Below are positions 8,764 to 18,188 of a DNA stretch of 59,857 nucleotides, piece after piece. A program made the translations under genes and the position numbers. Source of the stretch: Ignavibacteria bacterium (GTDB taxonomy: Bacteria > Bacteroidota > Ignavibacteria > Kapaibacteriales > Kapaibacteriaceae); contig CANMBE010000015.1 in the NCBI GenBank assembly GCA_947495975.1, positions 1-59,857 on the forward strand, read 5' to 3'. How positions within the stretch are numbered: position 1 is the first letter of the stretch; each line of letters begins with the position of its first letter. The notes under the pieces were generated by a model. It was not told the DNA's origin, searched no databases, and worked only from the letters and a program-made list of their open reading frames with translations.

Positions 8764-10655
8764 TCCTCAAGATAGGTGTAGCCGTAGAGTCCAGAGCGAT
8801 AAATGGCTAAGAATTCTTTGCCTTCATGAGCCGAGATACGCTTTTCTTTCACCGACGCACTCACCCATGCTTCCATCGTACGAACGAGTTTTTTGGCATC
8901 GAATTGTACGTAGTCTAGAACATCAGCTACTGTTTCGCCATCGATAATTTGGTCGATCTCATACGACTTATCTTTTACCACAATGTGCACGGCATTTGTA
9001 TCACCAAACAGGTTATGAAGGTCACCGAGAATTTCTTGATATGCACCTACCAAGAACACAGCCATATAATACGGTTCTGTTGCCTTAAATGTGTGAACTG
9101 GTAGCGACGTTGTAAAATCTCGCATACCAATGAAGTGATCAATCTTACCATCTGAGTCGCATGTAATGTCTTGCAACGTTGCCATTCGAGTTGGCCGCTC
9201 AGTGAGACGGTGAATAGGCATGATTGGAAAGAGCTGATCAATTGCCCATGAATCCGGCAATGATTGGAACAGCGAAAAATTGCAGAAATATTTATCCGCG
9301 AGAAGTTTTGATAATGAACGCAGCTCTTCAGGGATCTGCTTCATGTCTGCCAACATTTCATTGATCTTATGGGCAATAGTCCAATACAGTCTCTCTACCT
9401 GTGCCCGCGTGCGCAGGTCAATGAGGCCGAGTGAAAATCTATCAAGTGTTTCTTCGCGTACTTGCTGACAATCATGCCATGCCTCGAGCATCGTTCTGCT
9501 ATTCAAATCGCCAAGCAGGTCATACAGCTCACGAACAAGTTCATGATCCTTCTTTGTTACGCGATCTTTTGACGTCCACGTTGGTACGCTAGTAGTTTCT
9601 AAGACATTAAAAACCAATACTGAGTGGTGCGCTGTGAGTGCGCGCCCTGATTCCGTGATGATGTGTGGATGGGGCAGGTCATTCTTTGTAGCCGTGTCAG
9701 CCAGCGTTGCAATTGCATCGTTGGCATACTCTTGAATAGAGTAATTAATGCTAGAAGCAATGCTACTGCGAGACCCATCGTAGTCCACACCCAGGCCGCC
9801 GCCAATGTCCACGAATTCAATCTTACAGCCAAGATTCATCATCTGGACGTAAAACTGAGACACCTCTCCAAGACCTTGTTTGATCTTTCGAATGTTGGTG
9901 ATCTGCGAGCCAAGATGAAAGTGAATAAGCTTTACACATTCAAGCATGCCGTTCGCACTTACATAGTCTACGGCTTCGAGAAGTTCAGATGCATTGAGAC
10001 CGAATTTAGACTGATCACCACCCGACTCTTCCCACTTGCCACTTCCACTTGATGCCAACTTGATGCGGATCCCAATATTTGGGCGAACCTTTAACCTCTT
10101 TGAAACTTCATTGATGAGTCTAAGCTCACTCATTTTTTCTACAACAAGGAATATTTTCTTACCCATCTTCTGCGCCAGAAGACCGAGTTCAATAAATTCT
10201 TCATCCTTGTATCCATTGCAAATGATGAGCGACTCTTCATTGTCCATGATGGCAAGGACAGCATGAAGCTCGGGTTTGGATCCAGCCTCAAGGCCAATAT
10301 TGAATCGTTTGCCATAGCGCACAATTTCCTCTAGAACTGGACGCTGCTGATTGACCTTGATCGGGTAAACACTGAAATATTTACCAGTATAGTCATACTC
10401 CTCGGCAGCCTTAGCAAAGCAGCCTGCGATTTTTTCAATCCGGTCATCGAGGATATCCGGAAAACGCAAAAGGACCGGCAGACTTACGTCGCGAAGTAGA
10501 AGCTCGTCTACAAGTTCCTTGAGATCGATCTGTGGTCCCTTGGATTTGCGAGGCATTGCAACAACATGCCCCTTAGCATTAATGTTGAAGTACCCTATTC
10601 CCCAACCCGGGATGTGGTAGGCTTCTATTGAGTCTTCAACACGCCATTTGCGCAT
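8760..10655 (-). CDS. speA: Biosynthetic arginine decarboxylase
   Basis: This is a PLP-dependent, alanine-racemase-fold arginine decarboxylase making agmatine, the first step of polyamine synthesis. Its length of 631 residues matches the SpeA family. The N-terminus RVEDSIEAYHIPGWGIGYF is typical of SpeA, and the PLP-binding lysine is Lys100 in FSVYPIKVNQQ. Further matches are the glycine-rich EFVDIGGGLGVDYDGS segment and the C-terminal DSWAIDQLFPIMPIHRL. The start at 10,655 is supported by the strong N-terminal match. A TAnnTTTG box on the minus strand (10,698-10,691) lies about 35 bases upstream and could be its -7 element. The downstream PorE-like gene overlaps by four bases, an odd partner for a metabolic gene. 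Confidence 0.95.
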   Translation of the reverse strand: MRKWRVEDSIEAYHIPGWGIGYFNINAKGHVVAMPRKSKGPQIDLKELVDELLLRDVSLPVLLRFPDILDDRIEKIAGCFAKAAEEYDYTGKYFSVYPIKVNQQRPVLEEIVRYGKRFNIGLEAGSKPELHAVLAIMDNEESLIICNGYKDEEFIELGLLAQKMGKKIFLVVEKMSELRLINEVSKRLKVRPNIGIRIKLASSGSGKWEESGGDQSKFGLNASELLEAVDYVSANGMLECVKLIHFHLGSQITNIRKIKQGLGEVSQFYVQMMNLGCKIEFVDIGGGLGVDYDGSRSSIASSINYSIQEYANDAIATLADTATKNDLPHPHIITESGRALTAHHSVLVFNVLETTSVPTWTSKDRVTKKDHELVRELYDLLGDLNSRTMLEAWHDCQQVREETLDRFSLGLIDLRTRAQVERLYWTIAHKINEMLADMKQIPEELRSLSKLLADKYFCNFSLFQSLPDSWAIDQLFPIMPIHRLTERPTRMATLQDITCDSDGKIDHFIGMRDFTTSLPVHTFKATEPYYMAVFLVGAYQEILGDLHNLFGDTNAVHIVVKDKSYEIDQIIDGETVADVLDYVQFDAKKLVRTMEAWVSASVKEKRISAHEGKEFLAIYRSGLYGYTYLEE

Positions 10656-10700
10656 GATTGGCCATTATAAGTTGCGAGAAAAGCAGACTACAAAACTACG

Positions 10701-10716
10701 CACATATATATTTGTG
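10701..10716. promoter_or_regulatory. AT-rich imperfect palindrome between speA and fur
   Basis: The sequence CACATATATATTTGTG is an imperfect inverted repeat (7 of 8 bases match between half-sites) in the 64-bp divergent gap between speA and fur. It overlaps the fur -7 box. A palindrome at this place could be an operator, perhaps for the Fur-family protein itself. It is not a close match to the classical E. coli Fur box, so the regulator is unknown. Confidence 0.3.
10707..10714 (+). promoter_or_regulatory. Bacteroidota-type -7 box for fur (TATATTTG)
   Basis: TATATTTG matches the Bacteroidota -7 consensus TAnnTTTG. It ends five bases before the ATG at 10,720, so transcription would begin at or within a base or two of the start codon. 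No TTG -33 element is visible at the usual spacing. Confidence 0.4.
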
Positions 10717-10719
10717 CCC

Positions 10720-11187
10720 ATGGCATCTACTCAGGACATCGAAACTCTTAAGATTCAGTTCGCTGATTTCCTCAAACGCAAGAAGTACCGTAGCACTCAG
10801 GAGCGGTATAATGTGCTTGATAGAATAGGCGAAATAGACCGTCATTTTAGTGCTGACGAGCTCTATCTGTACATGAATGGCAAGTCTGACCGGATTTCTA
10901 GAGCCACGATTTATTCCACGCTGGACCTGCTGACGCAGTGTGGAATTCTCATGAAACACCGTTTTCAGGGAGATAGTGCCCATTTTGAGCTTGCTATCAG
11001 AATGCCGGATCATGACCACCTCATCTGCGTTGAATGTGGCAGAATTGTTGAGTTTCGTGAGGAAGGCATAGATTCTGTCCGGAACGTGGTGTGCAACCGC
11101 CTCGGATTCCGTCCAGTTACTCACTCACTTCAGATCTTTGCGGTATGTCACGATCCGCTCACCTGCGAGCACAATACGCAGGACTAA
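10720..11187 (+). CDS. fur: Fur-family metalloregulator
   Basis: This is a winged-helix metal-dependent repressor of the Fur/Zur/PerR family, 155 residues from the chosen start. The DNA-recognition helix is seen in ISRATIYSTLDLLTQCGIL and the metal-site strand in MPDHDHLICVECGRIVEF (HDH plus CxxC). The second cysteine pair is spaced CHDPLTC rather than the common CxxC. An upstream GTG at 10,648 would add 24 residues but would overlap speA and include the promoter, so ATG 10,720 is preferred. Whether it senses iron, zinc or peroxide cannot be told from sequence. topA follows after 12 bp in the same direction, so the two may share a transcript. Confidence 0.88.
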   Translation: MASTQDIETLKIQFADFLKRKKYRSTQERYNVLDRIGEIDRHFSADELYLYMNGKSDRISRATIYSTLDLLTQCGILMKHRFQGDSAHFELAIRMPDHDHLICVECGRIVEFREEGIDSVRNVVCNRLGFRPVTHSLQIFAVCHDPLTCEHNTQD

Positions 11188-11199
11188 CACGGAACCCGA

Positions 11200-13647
11200 A
11201 TGAAGAACCTTGTCATCGTAGAATCCCCTTCCAAGGCTAAAACCATCCAGAAATATCTCGGGGATGAGTTTACCGTAACGTCATGTATGGGCCACATTCG
11301 TGATCTGTTAGGGAACGATAAAGCAATCGATATTGAGAACGATTTTGCGCCTGTCTATGAGATCAATGAAGACAAGAAGAAGCTTGTCTCTGATCTTAAA
11401 AAGCAAGCAAAGGCGGCTGATATGGTATGGCTGGCATCAGACGAAGACCGAGAGGGTGAGGCAATTGCCTGGCACCTTTCGGAGGCGTTGTCCCTTCCTC
11501 CAGAGAAAACTCGCCGTATTGTTTTCCACGAAATCACAAAGCCTGCAATTCTCAAAGCAATTGCTCACCCGCGAGGCATCGACCAGAATCTCGTAAATGC
11601 GCAGCAGGCACGAAGAGTACTTGACCGACTCGTTGGCTACGGACTTTCTCCGGTGCTCTGGCGCAAGATTCAGCGCAACCTCTCAGCTGGACGAGTTCAA
11701 TCTGTAGCAGTGCGTCTTGTAGTAGAGCGCGAACGTGAAGTTCAAGCATTTACCTCATCGAGTCAGTTTAAGATCAGTGCAGAGTTCGACGTAGACGGCA
11801 GGACACTCTCGGCTGAACTACCAAAGCGATTTAGCGATGAAAATGACGCACGAGCGTTTCTTGAAGCGTGTGCCAAGGCGGTCTTTAGCGTTGTTGGCAT
11901 GGAAACAAAGCCTGCAAAGAAGTCTCCCACAGCCCCCTTCACAACATCTACACTCCAACAAGAGGCTAGCAGAAAACTTGGGTATTCACTGATACGAACC
12001 ATGAAGTTGGCGCAGAATCTTTATGAGCAGGGCCTCATAACGTACATGCGAACGGACTCCGTGAATCTGTCCGAGATAGCTATTGAAGCGGCAAAGCATC
12101 AGATCCTCACTGCCTTTGGTCCTGAATACAGCAATCCAAAAGCCTACACCACCAAGGTTGCATCTGCGCAAGAAGCACACGAAGCAATACGTCCAACAGA
12201 TTTCTCTGTGCGCTCGGCAGGAGAAACGGAAGCACATCAGAAGCTATATGAGCTGATCTACAAGCGGACAATGGCATCACAGATGTCTGATGCACGATTG
12301 GAACGCACAATAGCAACAATTTCTATCTCAACTTTGCCAGATACGCTTACTGCTACTGGTGAAGTGCTCATCTTTGATGGTTTCTTAAAAGTCTACCTAG
12401 AAACCACAGACGACGAACAACAGGATGATGAAACATCAAAGATGTTACCACCAATCTCCGTTGGACAGATACTTCCACTGAATGTGATGCTTGCAAAAGA
12501 GCGCTTTGAGCGGCCACCAGCACGGTACACAGAAGCTTCCCTTGTGAAGAAACTCGAAGAGCTTGGCATAGGCCGCCCATCTACGTTTGCACCAACGATT
12601 AACGTTATTCAGGTTCGGAAATACGCTGTCAAAGAAGACCGTGATGGGCGTCAGCGCGAGGTACGACAGTTCATCTTGAAGGATGGTTCTATAAAACGAA
12701 CGGTTGAAATTGAAAACACTGGTGCCGAGCGGTCAAAGCTCTTTCCCACGGACATTGGCTCTGTTGTTACCGACTTTCTCATCACGCACTTTGATGAAGT
12801 ATTGGACTATAATTTTACTGCAACCGTTGAAAAACAATTCGATGAGATTGCACAGGGAACTGTAAAGTGGACGGATATGATTCGTGCATTTTATGAGCCA
12901 TTTCAAGCGGACCTCAAGCGTACAAGCGAAACGGCCGAGCGTCAAAGTGGAGAGCGGAAAATTGGCGTTGACCCCAAGTCAGGCAAGAATGTCTATGTGC
13001 GACTTGCTCGCTACGGGCCCATTGCACAGATCGGTGATGCAGACGATGAGGATAAGAAGCAAAAAGGTCTATCTGGCAGTCTGTCTATCGAAACCATCAC
13101 TCTAGAGCAGGCTCTTGAGCTCTTCAAATTCCCAAGAACCATTGGCATTTTAGAAGAGTTTCCGATGGATGTGAAGCTCGGAAGATTCGGTCCGTACATA
13201 GAACATAACAAGGCATTTTACTCTCTTGCCAAGGAAGATGACCCTTATACGATTGAAGGTCCGCGCGGTATTGAAGTAATCGTTGCTCGCCGGCTCAAGA
13301 TTATTGAAAATACAATCAAGACGTTTGATGAAGATCCAACGGTGAAGATCCTTAAGGGGCGATGGGGTCCATACATCGCTGTAGGCAAGCAGAACGTGCG
13401 CATACCAAAAGGTACAGATGCTGAAGCCCTCACACTTGCCGACTGCCTAGAATTTGCCGCACAACAAGCACCAAAGAAGCCAACGGCTGCCGACAAGGCT
13501 GCTGCCAAGAAGACTGGTGCCAAGAAGACTGCTGTTAAAAAGACCGCAGTCAAGAAGACTGCAGTCAAGAAGAAGGCAGTAAAAAAAACGGCCACTAAGA
13601 AGGTGGCCGCTAAAAAAGCGTCTACAAAAAAGGCTGCTAACGATTAG
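11200..13647 (+). CDS. topA: DNA topoisomerase I with histone H1-like C-terminal tail
   Basis: This is a type IA topoisomerase that relaxes negative supercoils. The N-terminal Toprim domain is seen in VIVESPSKAKTIQKYLG and ASDEDREGEAIAWHL (the acidic metal site). The catalytic tyrosine is Tyr282 in GLITYMRTDSVNLSE. The 815-residue protein lacks obvious C4 zinc fingers; instead it has C-terminal repeat domains (MDVKLGRFGPYIEH, KGRWGPYIAVG), as in Bacteroidota and some other phyla. The last 50 or so residues are a lysine/alanine/threonine tail of repeated AVKKT units, like histone H1 tails, which probably adds DNA affinity. The stop lies only 2 bp from the stop of the convergent glnN. Confidence 0.96.
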   Translation: MKNLVIVESPSKAKTIQKYLGDEFTVTSCMGHIRDLLGNDKAIDIENDFAPVYEINEDKKKLVSDLKKQAKAADMVWLASDEDREGEAIAWHLSEALSLPPEKTRRIVFHEITKPAILKAIAHPRGIDQNLVNAQQARRVLDRLVGYGLSPVLWRKIQRNLSAGRVQSVAVRLVVEREREVQAFTSSSQFKISAEFDVDGRTLSAELPKRFSDENDARAFLEACAKAVFSVVGMETKPAKKSPTAPFTTSTLQQEASRKLGYSLIRTMKLAQNLYEQGLITYMRTDSVNLSEIAIEAAKHQILTAFGPEYSNPKAYTTKVASAQEAHEAIRPTDFSVRSAGETEAHQKLYELIYKRTMASQMSDARLERTIATISISTLPDTLTATGEVLIFDGFLKVYLETTDDEQQDDETSKMLPPISVGQILPLNVMLAKERFERPPARYTEASLVKKLEELGIGRPSTFAPTINVIQVRKYAVKEDRDGRQREVRQFILKDGSIKRTVEIENTGAERSKLFPTDIGSVVTDFLITHFDEVLDYNFTATVEKQFDEIAQGTVKWTDMIRAFYEPFQADLKRTSETAERQSGERKIGVDPKSGKNVYVRLARYGPIAQIGDADDEDKKQKGLSGSLSIETITLEQALELFKFPRTIGILEEFPMDVKLGRFGPYIEHNKAFYSLAKEDDPYTIEGPRGIEVIVARRLKIIENTIKTFDEDPTVKILKGRWGPYIAVGKQNVRIPKGTDAEALTLADCLEFAAQQAPKKPTAADKAAAKKTGAKKTAVKKTAVKKTAVKKKAVKKTATKKVAAKKASTKKAAND

Positions 13648-13649
13648 CC

Positions 13650-15806
13650 TTATTTTACAAAAAGCATCTCTCGGTACAACGGGAGTGGCCAGTGATCATG
13701 AGCCGTAATACGCTCTAGAGCGTCTGCAGCAGTGCGCACTGCATTCATTGCTGGCAGTACATTGTTACGCATGTGAATGGACTTGCTGTGCACATCGTCT
13801 CCGCCAAGTTCGTGGTTCTGCTTGCGAAGTTCAACAATCGCATCAGAGATAGCATCCACTGCAACAGACAGCTCGTCAACTGCCCTCTTGACGGCAGTGA
13901 TTGCAATTCCGCTGGAAGCCATCTCTCGCAGGTGGCGTAGCGCACCAGGCAAGATTTGAGTTTGCGCAATCCACTCGGTTGTTTCTCCTTCAATATTCAC
14001 CGTCTTGAAGTACATGTCAAACATCACTTCCTGTCTGGCTTCAAGCTCGCGTGCACTTAGTACGTTGTACGACGAGAACAGTGTGATATTCTTCTCATGA
14101 TTGAGTGTTTCGATTGCATCTATGGCAGTTGGCAGATTTATGAGTCCACGCTTTTCTGCTTCTTTATGCCACTTGTTAGAATATCCATCACCATTAAAAA
14201 TGATACGACTATGTTTTGCATAGGTGTCCTTCAGAACTTCAGACAGCGCAGCTTCAAATGATTGCTTCTTCTTCATTCGTGCTTCGATCGCTGATGACAG
14301 CGCGTCGATGGACTCAGCTGCAATGGTGTTGAGCACGGTGATTGGGAATGAGATCGACTGCGATGATCCCACCGCACGGAACTCAAACTTGTTACCGGTA
14401 AAGGCAAAAGGCGATGTTCTATTTCGGTCGCCCGCATGTTGAGGAAGTTTCGGCAACACCTGCGTTCCAAGCCCAAGCAACCCAGATCGCTTTGATGAGC
14501 CCCCTTTACCACTGAGAAGCCGCTCGTATACTTCTGAGAGCTGTTCACCAAGAAAGATCGACATAATGGCAGGGGGCGCCTCGTTTGCGCCAAGACGGTG
14601 ATCGTTAGAGGCAGAGGCAACACACGTGCGAAGGAGATCCTGATGTACATCAACAGCACGTATCATAGCAGCGCAAAAGAACAAGAACTGCATATTGTCA
14701 TGCGGTGTCTCGCCTGGCTCAAGGAGATTCTGTCCAAGGTTTGTTGCCATCGACCAATTGACGTGTTTACCAGAGCCGTTGATGCCCGCAAAGGGTTTCT
14801 CGTGAACAAGACAAACAAGACCATATCTGCGGGCGGTGTTCTTCAGCACTTGCATTACAAGCTGCTGATGGTCTGCAGCAATGTTTGCCTGTTCAAAAAT
14901 TGGAGCAACCTCGTATTGTCCAGGCGCCACTTCGTTGTGGCGTGTCTTGATCGGTATGCCTAGAGCATATAGCTGATGTTCTGCATCTGTCATAAACGTC
15001 AGGATTCTATCTGGGATCGATCCAAAGTAGTGGTCCTCGAGTTCCTGGCCGCGCGGTGGACGAGCACCGAACAACGTGCGCCCGCACATGACAAGATCTG
15101 GCCTACGAAAGAAAAACTCTTCGTCGATCAGGAAATATTCTTGTTCGGCGCCCACTGTTGCATCAACGCGCTGTGTTTCAGTATCAGAGAACAATCTCAG
15201 TCCACGCATTGCGGCTTTGTTGATTACTTCCATTGACCGCATAAGGGGCGTCTTGTTATCAAGCGCTTCGCCAGTCCACGATGCAAATGCGGTTGGAATA
15301 CAGAGTACTGCGCCCTTTGGATGACGCATGATGAACGCTGGTGATGTTGGGTCCCACGCCGTATAGCCACGCGCTTCAAACGTTGCGCGAAGTCCTCCGC
15401 TAGGAAAAGATGAGGCATCAGGCTCACCCTGAATAAGCTCTTTCCCTGAGAACTGCGAGATAGCCGTACCGTCACTCGTTGGTGTAACAAATGATTCGTG
15501 TTTCTCTGCCGTTAAACCTGTTAGCGGTTGAAACCAGTGAGTGTAGTGCGTTGCGCCCTTTTCCATTGCCCATGTTTTCATTGCAAGCGCAACGGTATCA
15601 GAGATTGCGGGGTCTAGCGCATCACCTCGCTCCGTTGTTGCGAGCAATGACCGCCAGACCGGTTTTGAAAGTCGCTGACGTAGCTCTTCCATTGTTAACA
15701 CATCGCTGGCAAATACCTCTGTTACAACATCTGACGGTGATGGCACCGTAACACCATCAAGGCGCCAGTTACGACCAACGGAGGCAATGTCTATGGAATT
15801 CGACAT
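13650..15806 (-). CDS. glnN: Glutamine synthetase type III
   Basis: This enzyme condenses glutamate and ammonia using ATP. The 718-residue length and the motifs identify GSIII, the large form common in Bacteroidota and cyanobacteria rather than the ~470-residue GSI. Visible are [15 protein letters not shown] with [10 protein letters not shown], the glutamate-binding region [11 protein letters not shown], the [16 protein letters not shown] segment, and [18 protein letters not shown]. Five bases separate its start from the stop of the Lrp-type regulator gene upstream, so both are probably one transcript and the regulator probably controls nitrogen assimilation, which is inference. It is convergent with topA with almost no space for a terminator. 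Confidence 0.96.
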   Translation of the reverse strand: MSNSIDIASVGRNWRLDGVTVPSPSDVVTEVFASDVLTMEELRQRLSKPVWRSLLATTERGDALDPAISDTVALAMKTWAMEKGATHYTHWFQPLTGLTAEKHESFVTPTSDGTAISQFSGKELIQGEPDASSFPSGGLRATFEARGYTAWDPTSPAFIMRHPKGAVLCIPTAFASWTGEALDNKTPLMRSMEVINKAAMRGLRLFSDTETQRVDATVGAEQEYFLIDEEFFFRRPDLVMCGRTLFGARPPRGQELEDHYFGSIPDRILTFMTDAEHQLYALGIPIKTRHNEVAPGQYEVAPIFEQANIAADHQQLVMQVLKNTARRYGLVCLVHEKPFAGINGSGKHVNWSMATNLGQNLLEPGETPHDNMQFLFFCAAMIRAVDVHQDLLRTCVASASNDHRLGANEAPPAIMSIFLGEQLSEVYERLLSGKGGSSKRSGLLGLGTQVLPKLPQHAGDRNRTSPFAFTGNKFEFRAVGSSQSISFPITVLNTIAAESIDALSSAIEARMKKKQSFEAALSEVLKDTYAKHSRIIFNGDGYSNKWHKEAEKRGLINLPTAIDAIETLNHEKNITLFSSYNVLSARELEARQEVMFDMYFKTVNIEGETTEWIAQTQILPGALRHLREMASSGIAITAVKRAVDELSVAVDAISDAIVELRKQNHELGGDDVHSKSIHMRNNVLPAMNAVRTAADALERITAHDHWPLPLYREMLFVK

Positions 15807-15811
15807 AAGAT

Positions 15812-16267
15812 TTATCGATCAATGGTTAGTGGTATGGAAAGTGTTTCTTTGTGCGAACTCAATACAACATTTGTAGACGTCTTACTTACACCCTTCCACT
15901 GCTGAAGGGCGCTCAGGAGTTGTTCTAGTGCGGCGGTAGATCGTACACGGACTTTTAACAAGTGTGAGGCCGTCCCCGTAACGGCGTGGCACTCTAAGAT
16001 CTCACGGCGTGTGCGGCATTGCCTGCGGAAGTTATCGTAGTTCACGCTGGAGTCGAGATCAACAAAAATGAATGCTAAAACTTCGAGCCCAAAGCTGACG
16101 GCGTCAAGCACTGTTGTATACTCGCGTATTACTCCATCTGCTTCAAGCTTTTTTACGTGTTCGCTTACTGTTGGAACGGATGATCCTACTTGATCTGCGA
16201 TCTCGCTGAGACTCAACCGAGCGTTGTCTTGCAACAGTGAACAGATTTGACGATCAAGGTCTTTCAT
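15812..16267 (-). CDS. Lrp/AsnC-family transcriptional regulator
   Basis: This 151-residue protein has the Lrp/AsnC layout. An N-terminal helix-turn-helix ([26 protein letters not shown] and on to [17 protein letters not shown], split here by a few residues) is followed by the RAM/ACT-like ligand-binding domain ([17 protein letters not shown]). Such regulators sense amino acids and act as feast/famine switches. It is the first gene of a transcript with glnN (5-bp gap) and has a well-formed promoter upstream, so it likely controls glutamine synthetase and itself. The ligand cannot be predicted. Confidence 0.92.
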   Translation of the reverse strand: MKDLDRQICSLLQDNARLSLSEIADQVGSSVPTVSEHVKKLEADGVIREYTTVLDAVSFGLEVLAFIFVDLDSSVNYDNFRRQCRTRREILECHAVTGTASHLLKVRVRSTAALEQLLSALQQWKGVSKTSTNVVLSSHKETLSIPLTIDR

Positions 16268-16304
16268 ACAGACAATTCTTGATATTTGTAAGATTATTCT
16301 GGCA

Positions 16305-16334
16305 CAAACTTAACGAACGGAAAATATTTACCAA
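16305..16334 (-). promoter_or_regulatory. Promoter of the lrp-like/glnN transcript
   Basis: On the minus strand TTG (16,334-16,332) is followed after exactly 19 bases by TAAGTTTG (16,312-16,305). This matches the Bacteroidota sigma factor consensus TTG-N19-TAnnTTTG. Transcription would start near 16,298, giving a leader of about 30 bases before the ATG at 16,267. The -33 element lies just ahead of the divergent mtgA start codon at 16,338. Confidence 0.7.
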
Positions 16335-16337
16335 GCT

Positions 16338-17027
16338 ATGTTAACATCTATTTTTGTTTGGACCTGGCGTACATGTCTCGCATTTCTCGTGGGTTCTATG
16401 GCCGTTGTTGCCATTTTTCGTGTTCTTCCTCCCGCGATTACGCCTCTGATGATGTGGCGAATAGCACAGGCACCTTTTGCTGGCACGTCGATGCTCACGA
16501 GGCATCACTGGGTGCCGTATGACCAAATTTCTCCGTCAGTATTTAGAGCTATTGTGGGTGGAGAAGACGCCGGATTTCTCCGGCATCAGGGTGTAGACTG
16601 GAAGGCTGTGGACCGCGCAAAACGTGTAAATGCGGGCCGCGTAAAGAGAGGCAAGCCCCCTCTAGGAGCAAGTACAATTTCAATGCAAACGGCGAAAAAT
16701 GTATTCTTAGTGCCATGGAGATCAATGATTCGCAAAGCGTTTGAAGTCTACTTTGTGTATCTCATTGAAACGCTCTGGGGCAAGAAGAGAATTCTTGAGG
16801 TCTACGTCAATATGATTGAATGGGGCAACGGGGTGTATGGAATTGAGCAGGCTGCAAAGCGAAATTTTGGCGTCAGCGCAATGGATCTTACGCCGCAACA
16901 AGCGTCGTTGTTAGGCGCCATTGTACCGAACCCGCGAAAATTTCATGCAGATACACCAAGCAACTACACGCAAAAGCGTGCGTCCTGGATTCGCGGACGC
17001 ATGAGAGGTGTTGCGTTACCGAAATAG
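16338..17027 (+). CDS. mtgA: Monofunctional peptidoglycan glycosyltransferase
   Basis: This GT51-family transglycosylase polymerises lipid II into glycan strands at the inner membrane. It has one N-terminal membrane segment (about residues 8-30). The catalytic glutamate is Glu76 in GGEDAGFLRHQGVDW (EDxxFxxHxG motif). Other GT51 motifs are GASTISMQTAKNVFL, KKRILEVYVNMIEWGNGVYGIE and QASLLGAIVPNP. The length of 229 residues is normal for MtgA and there is no transpeptidase domain. The 3' end overlaps the convergent pseudouridine synthase gene by 12 bp. Confidence 0.95.
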   Translation: MLTSIFVWTWRTCLAFLVGSMAVVAIFRVLPPAITPLMMWRIAQAPFAGTSMLTRHHWVPYDQISPSVFRAIVGGEDAGFLRHQGVDWKAVDRAKRVNAGRVKRGKPPLGASTISMQTAKNVFLVPWRSMIRKAFEVYFVYLIETLWGKKRILEVYVNMIEWGNGVYGIEQAAKRNFGVSAMDLTPQQASLLGAIVPNPRKFHADTPSNYTQKRASWIRGRMRGVALPK

Positions 17028-18188
17028 GTCGATACATGCTTGCATGTCAGCAGGTATGGGGCTCTCAAATGTCATCCGCTCGTTTGTGACCGGATGTGTA
17101 AAGGCAAGTGATCGTGCATGTAATGCCTGCCTACTGATCTTCGTAAGAGCAATCTGTGCCTGACGTCGGAAGGTGTGATGAATAGCCGTCAGTGCCGACT
17201 CTGCCCCGCCGTAGTCAGGATCTCCAACAAGTGGATGCTTGTTGGCCGATAGGTGCACACGGATCTGATGTGTGCGCCCAGTGCGCAGCTTGCATGTAAT
17301 AAGCGATGCACATGCATAGCGTTCAAGAACCGTTACCTCGGTGGCTGCATATTTTCCACCGCGCTCAACGATTGCACGCAGTTTTCTGTCTCGCGGCGAG
17401 CGGCCAATGTCGCCTTCAATCAACTTCGTGTCATCCTTCACCACACCCCAAGCAAGAGCGATGTATTCTCGCCCTACCGTGCGGTCTGCAAATTGCGTAG
17501 CGAGGCTGAGTGTTGCTTCATACGTCTTTCCGATGACCATCACGCCCGTTGTGTCTCTATCCAACCGGTGGACAATTCCAGGACGCATACCATTGCTATC
17601 AAATTCTCCATTGGCATCAAACAGCACACTGTCTTCTACACCAAAACCTTCATCATCGGAGGCAATGGCCGGTTCTTCTGCTACGATGTCAGGGTCAGTG
17701 ACGTCGCCATCGGGTACGTTATCCTCGCCCCATGACTCACGTCGCTTCAGCACATCTATTGGCTCGCGAAAACCAAGGTGCCACAGCACTGCGTTCACCA
17801 GCGTACCAGCACGATTTCCAAGACCAGGGTGAACCAATATTCCTGCTGGCTTATGAATGACCATCAGGTGTTCGTCTTCAAATGCAATATCGAGCGGGAT
17901 ATCCTGTGGTATGAGTTGCAGCGGCGGTGGCTTCATCACCGTTACACGTATCACGTCGCCCGGACGAATCTTATAATTCGATCTCTCATGCCGTTGATTT
18001 ACAACTACCGAGCCAGCATCAATTGATTTTTGCACGCGAGTGCGGGTTGCATTGAGGATGGCATTCGTAATGAACGAATCAAGGCGTTCTGGTTTTTGCC
18101 GCGCAGGGATGACGAACTCATACACGTGCTCAATGCGCGTGGGGTAGTTCAGGTCTTCTGCTTCAGTGCTATTCTGCTGTTCGTCCAT
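17016..18188 (-). CDS. RluA/RluD-family pseudouridine synthase with acidic insertion
   Basis: This enzyme isomerises uridine to pseudouridine, most likely in 23S rRNA. An N-terminal S4 RNA-binding domain (ERLDSFITNAI, SVVVNQRHERSNYKIRPGD) precedes the catalytic domain with the HRLDRDTTGVMV motif holding the catalytic Asp, followed by GRTHQIRVHLS. RluD-like proteins are about 320 residues. This one is longer because about 55 mostly acidic residues are inserted between NAVLWHLGF and MRPGIVHR. I chose ATG 18,188 (MDEQQNS); an alternative ATG at 18,221 adds 11 residues and overlaps lspA further. The start overlaps the lspA stop (18,169), so the genes are probably coupled. Confidence 0.88.
   Translation of the reverse strand: MDEQQNSTEAEDLNYPTRIEHVYEFVIPARQKPERLDSFITNAILNATRTRVQKSIDAGSVVVNQRHERSNYKIRPGDVIRVTVMKPPPLQLIPQDIPLDIAFEDEHLMVIHKPAGILVHPGLGNRAGTLVNAVLWHLGFREPIDVLKRRESWGEDNVPDGDVTDPDIVAEEPAIASDDEGFGVEDSVLFDANGEFDSNGMRPGIVHRLDRDTTGVMVIGKTYEATLSLATQFADRTVGREYIALAWGVVKDDTKLIEGDIGRSPRDRKLRAIVERGGKYAATEVTVLERYACASLITCKLRTGRTHQIRVHLSANKHPLVGDPDYGGAESALTAIHHTFRRQAQIALTKISRQALHARSLAFTHPVTNERMTFESPIPADMQACIDLFR

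Noticed and set aside
13480-13647. AVKKT repeats of topA as a CRISPR-like or satellite array
   Set aside because: The unit is 15 bp, coding, in frame and without unique spacers; it is a protein tail.
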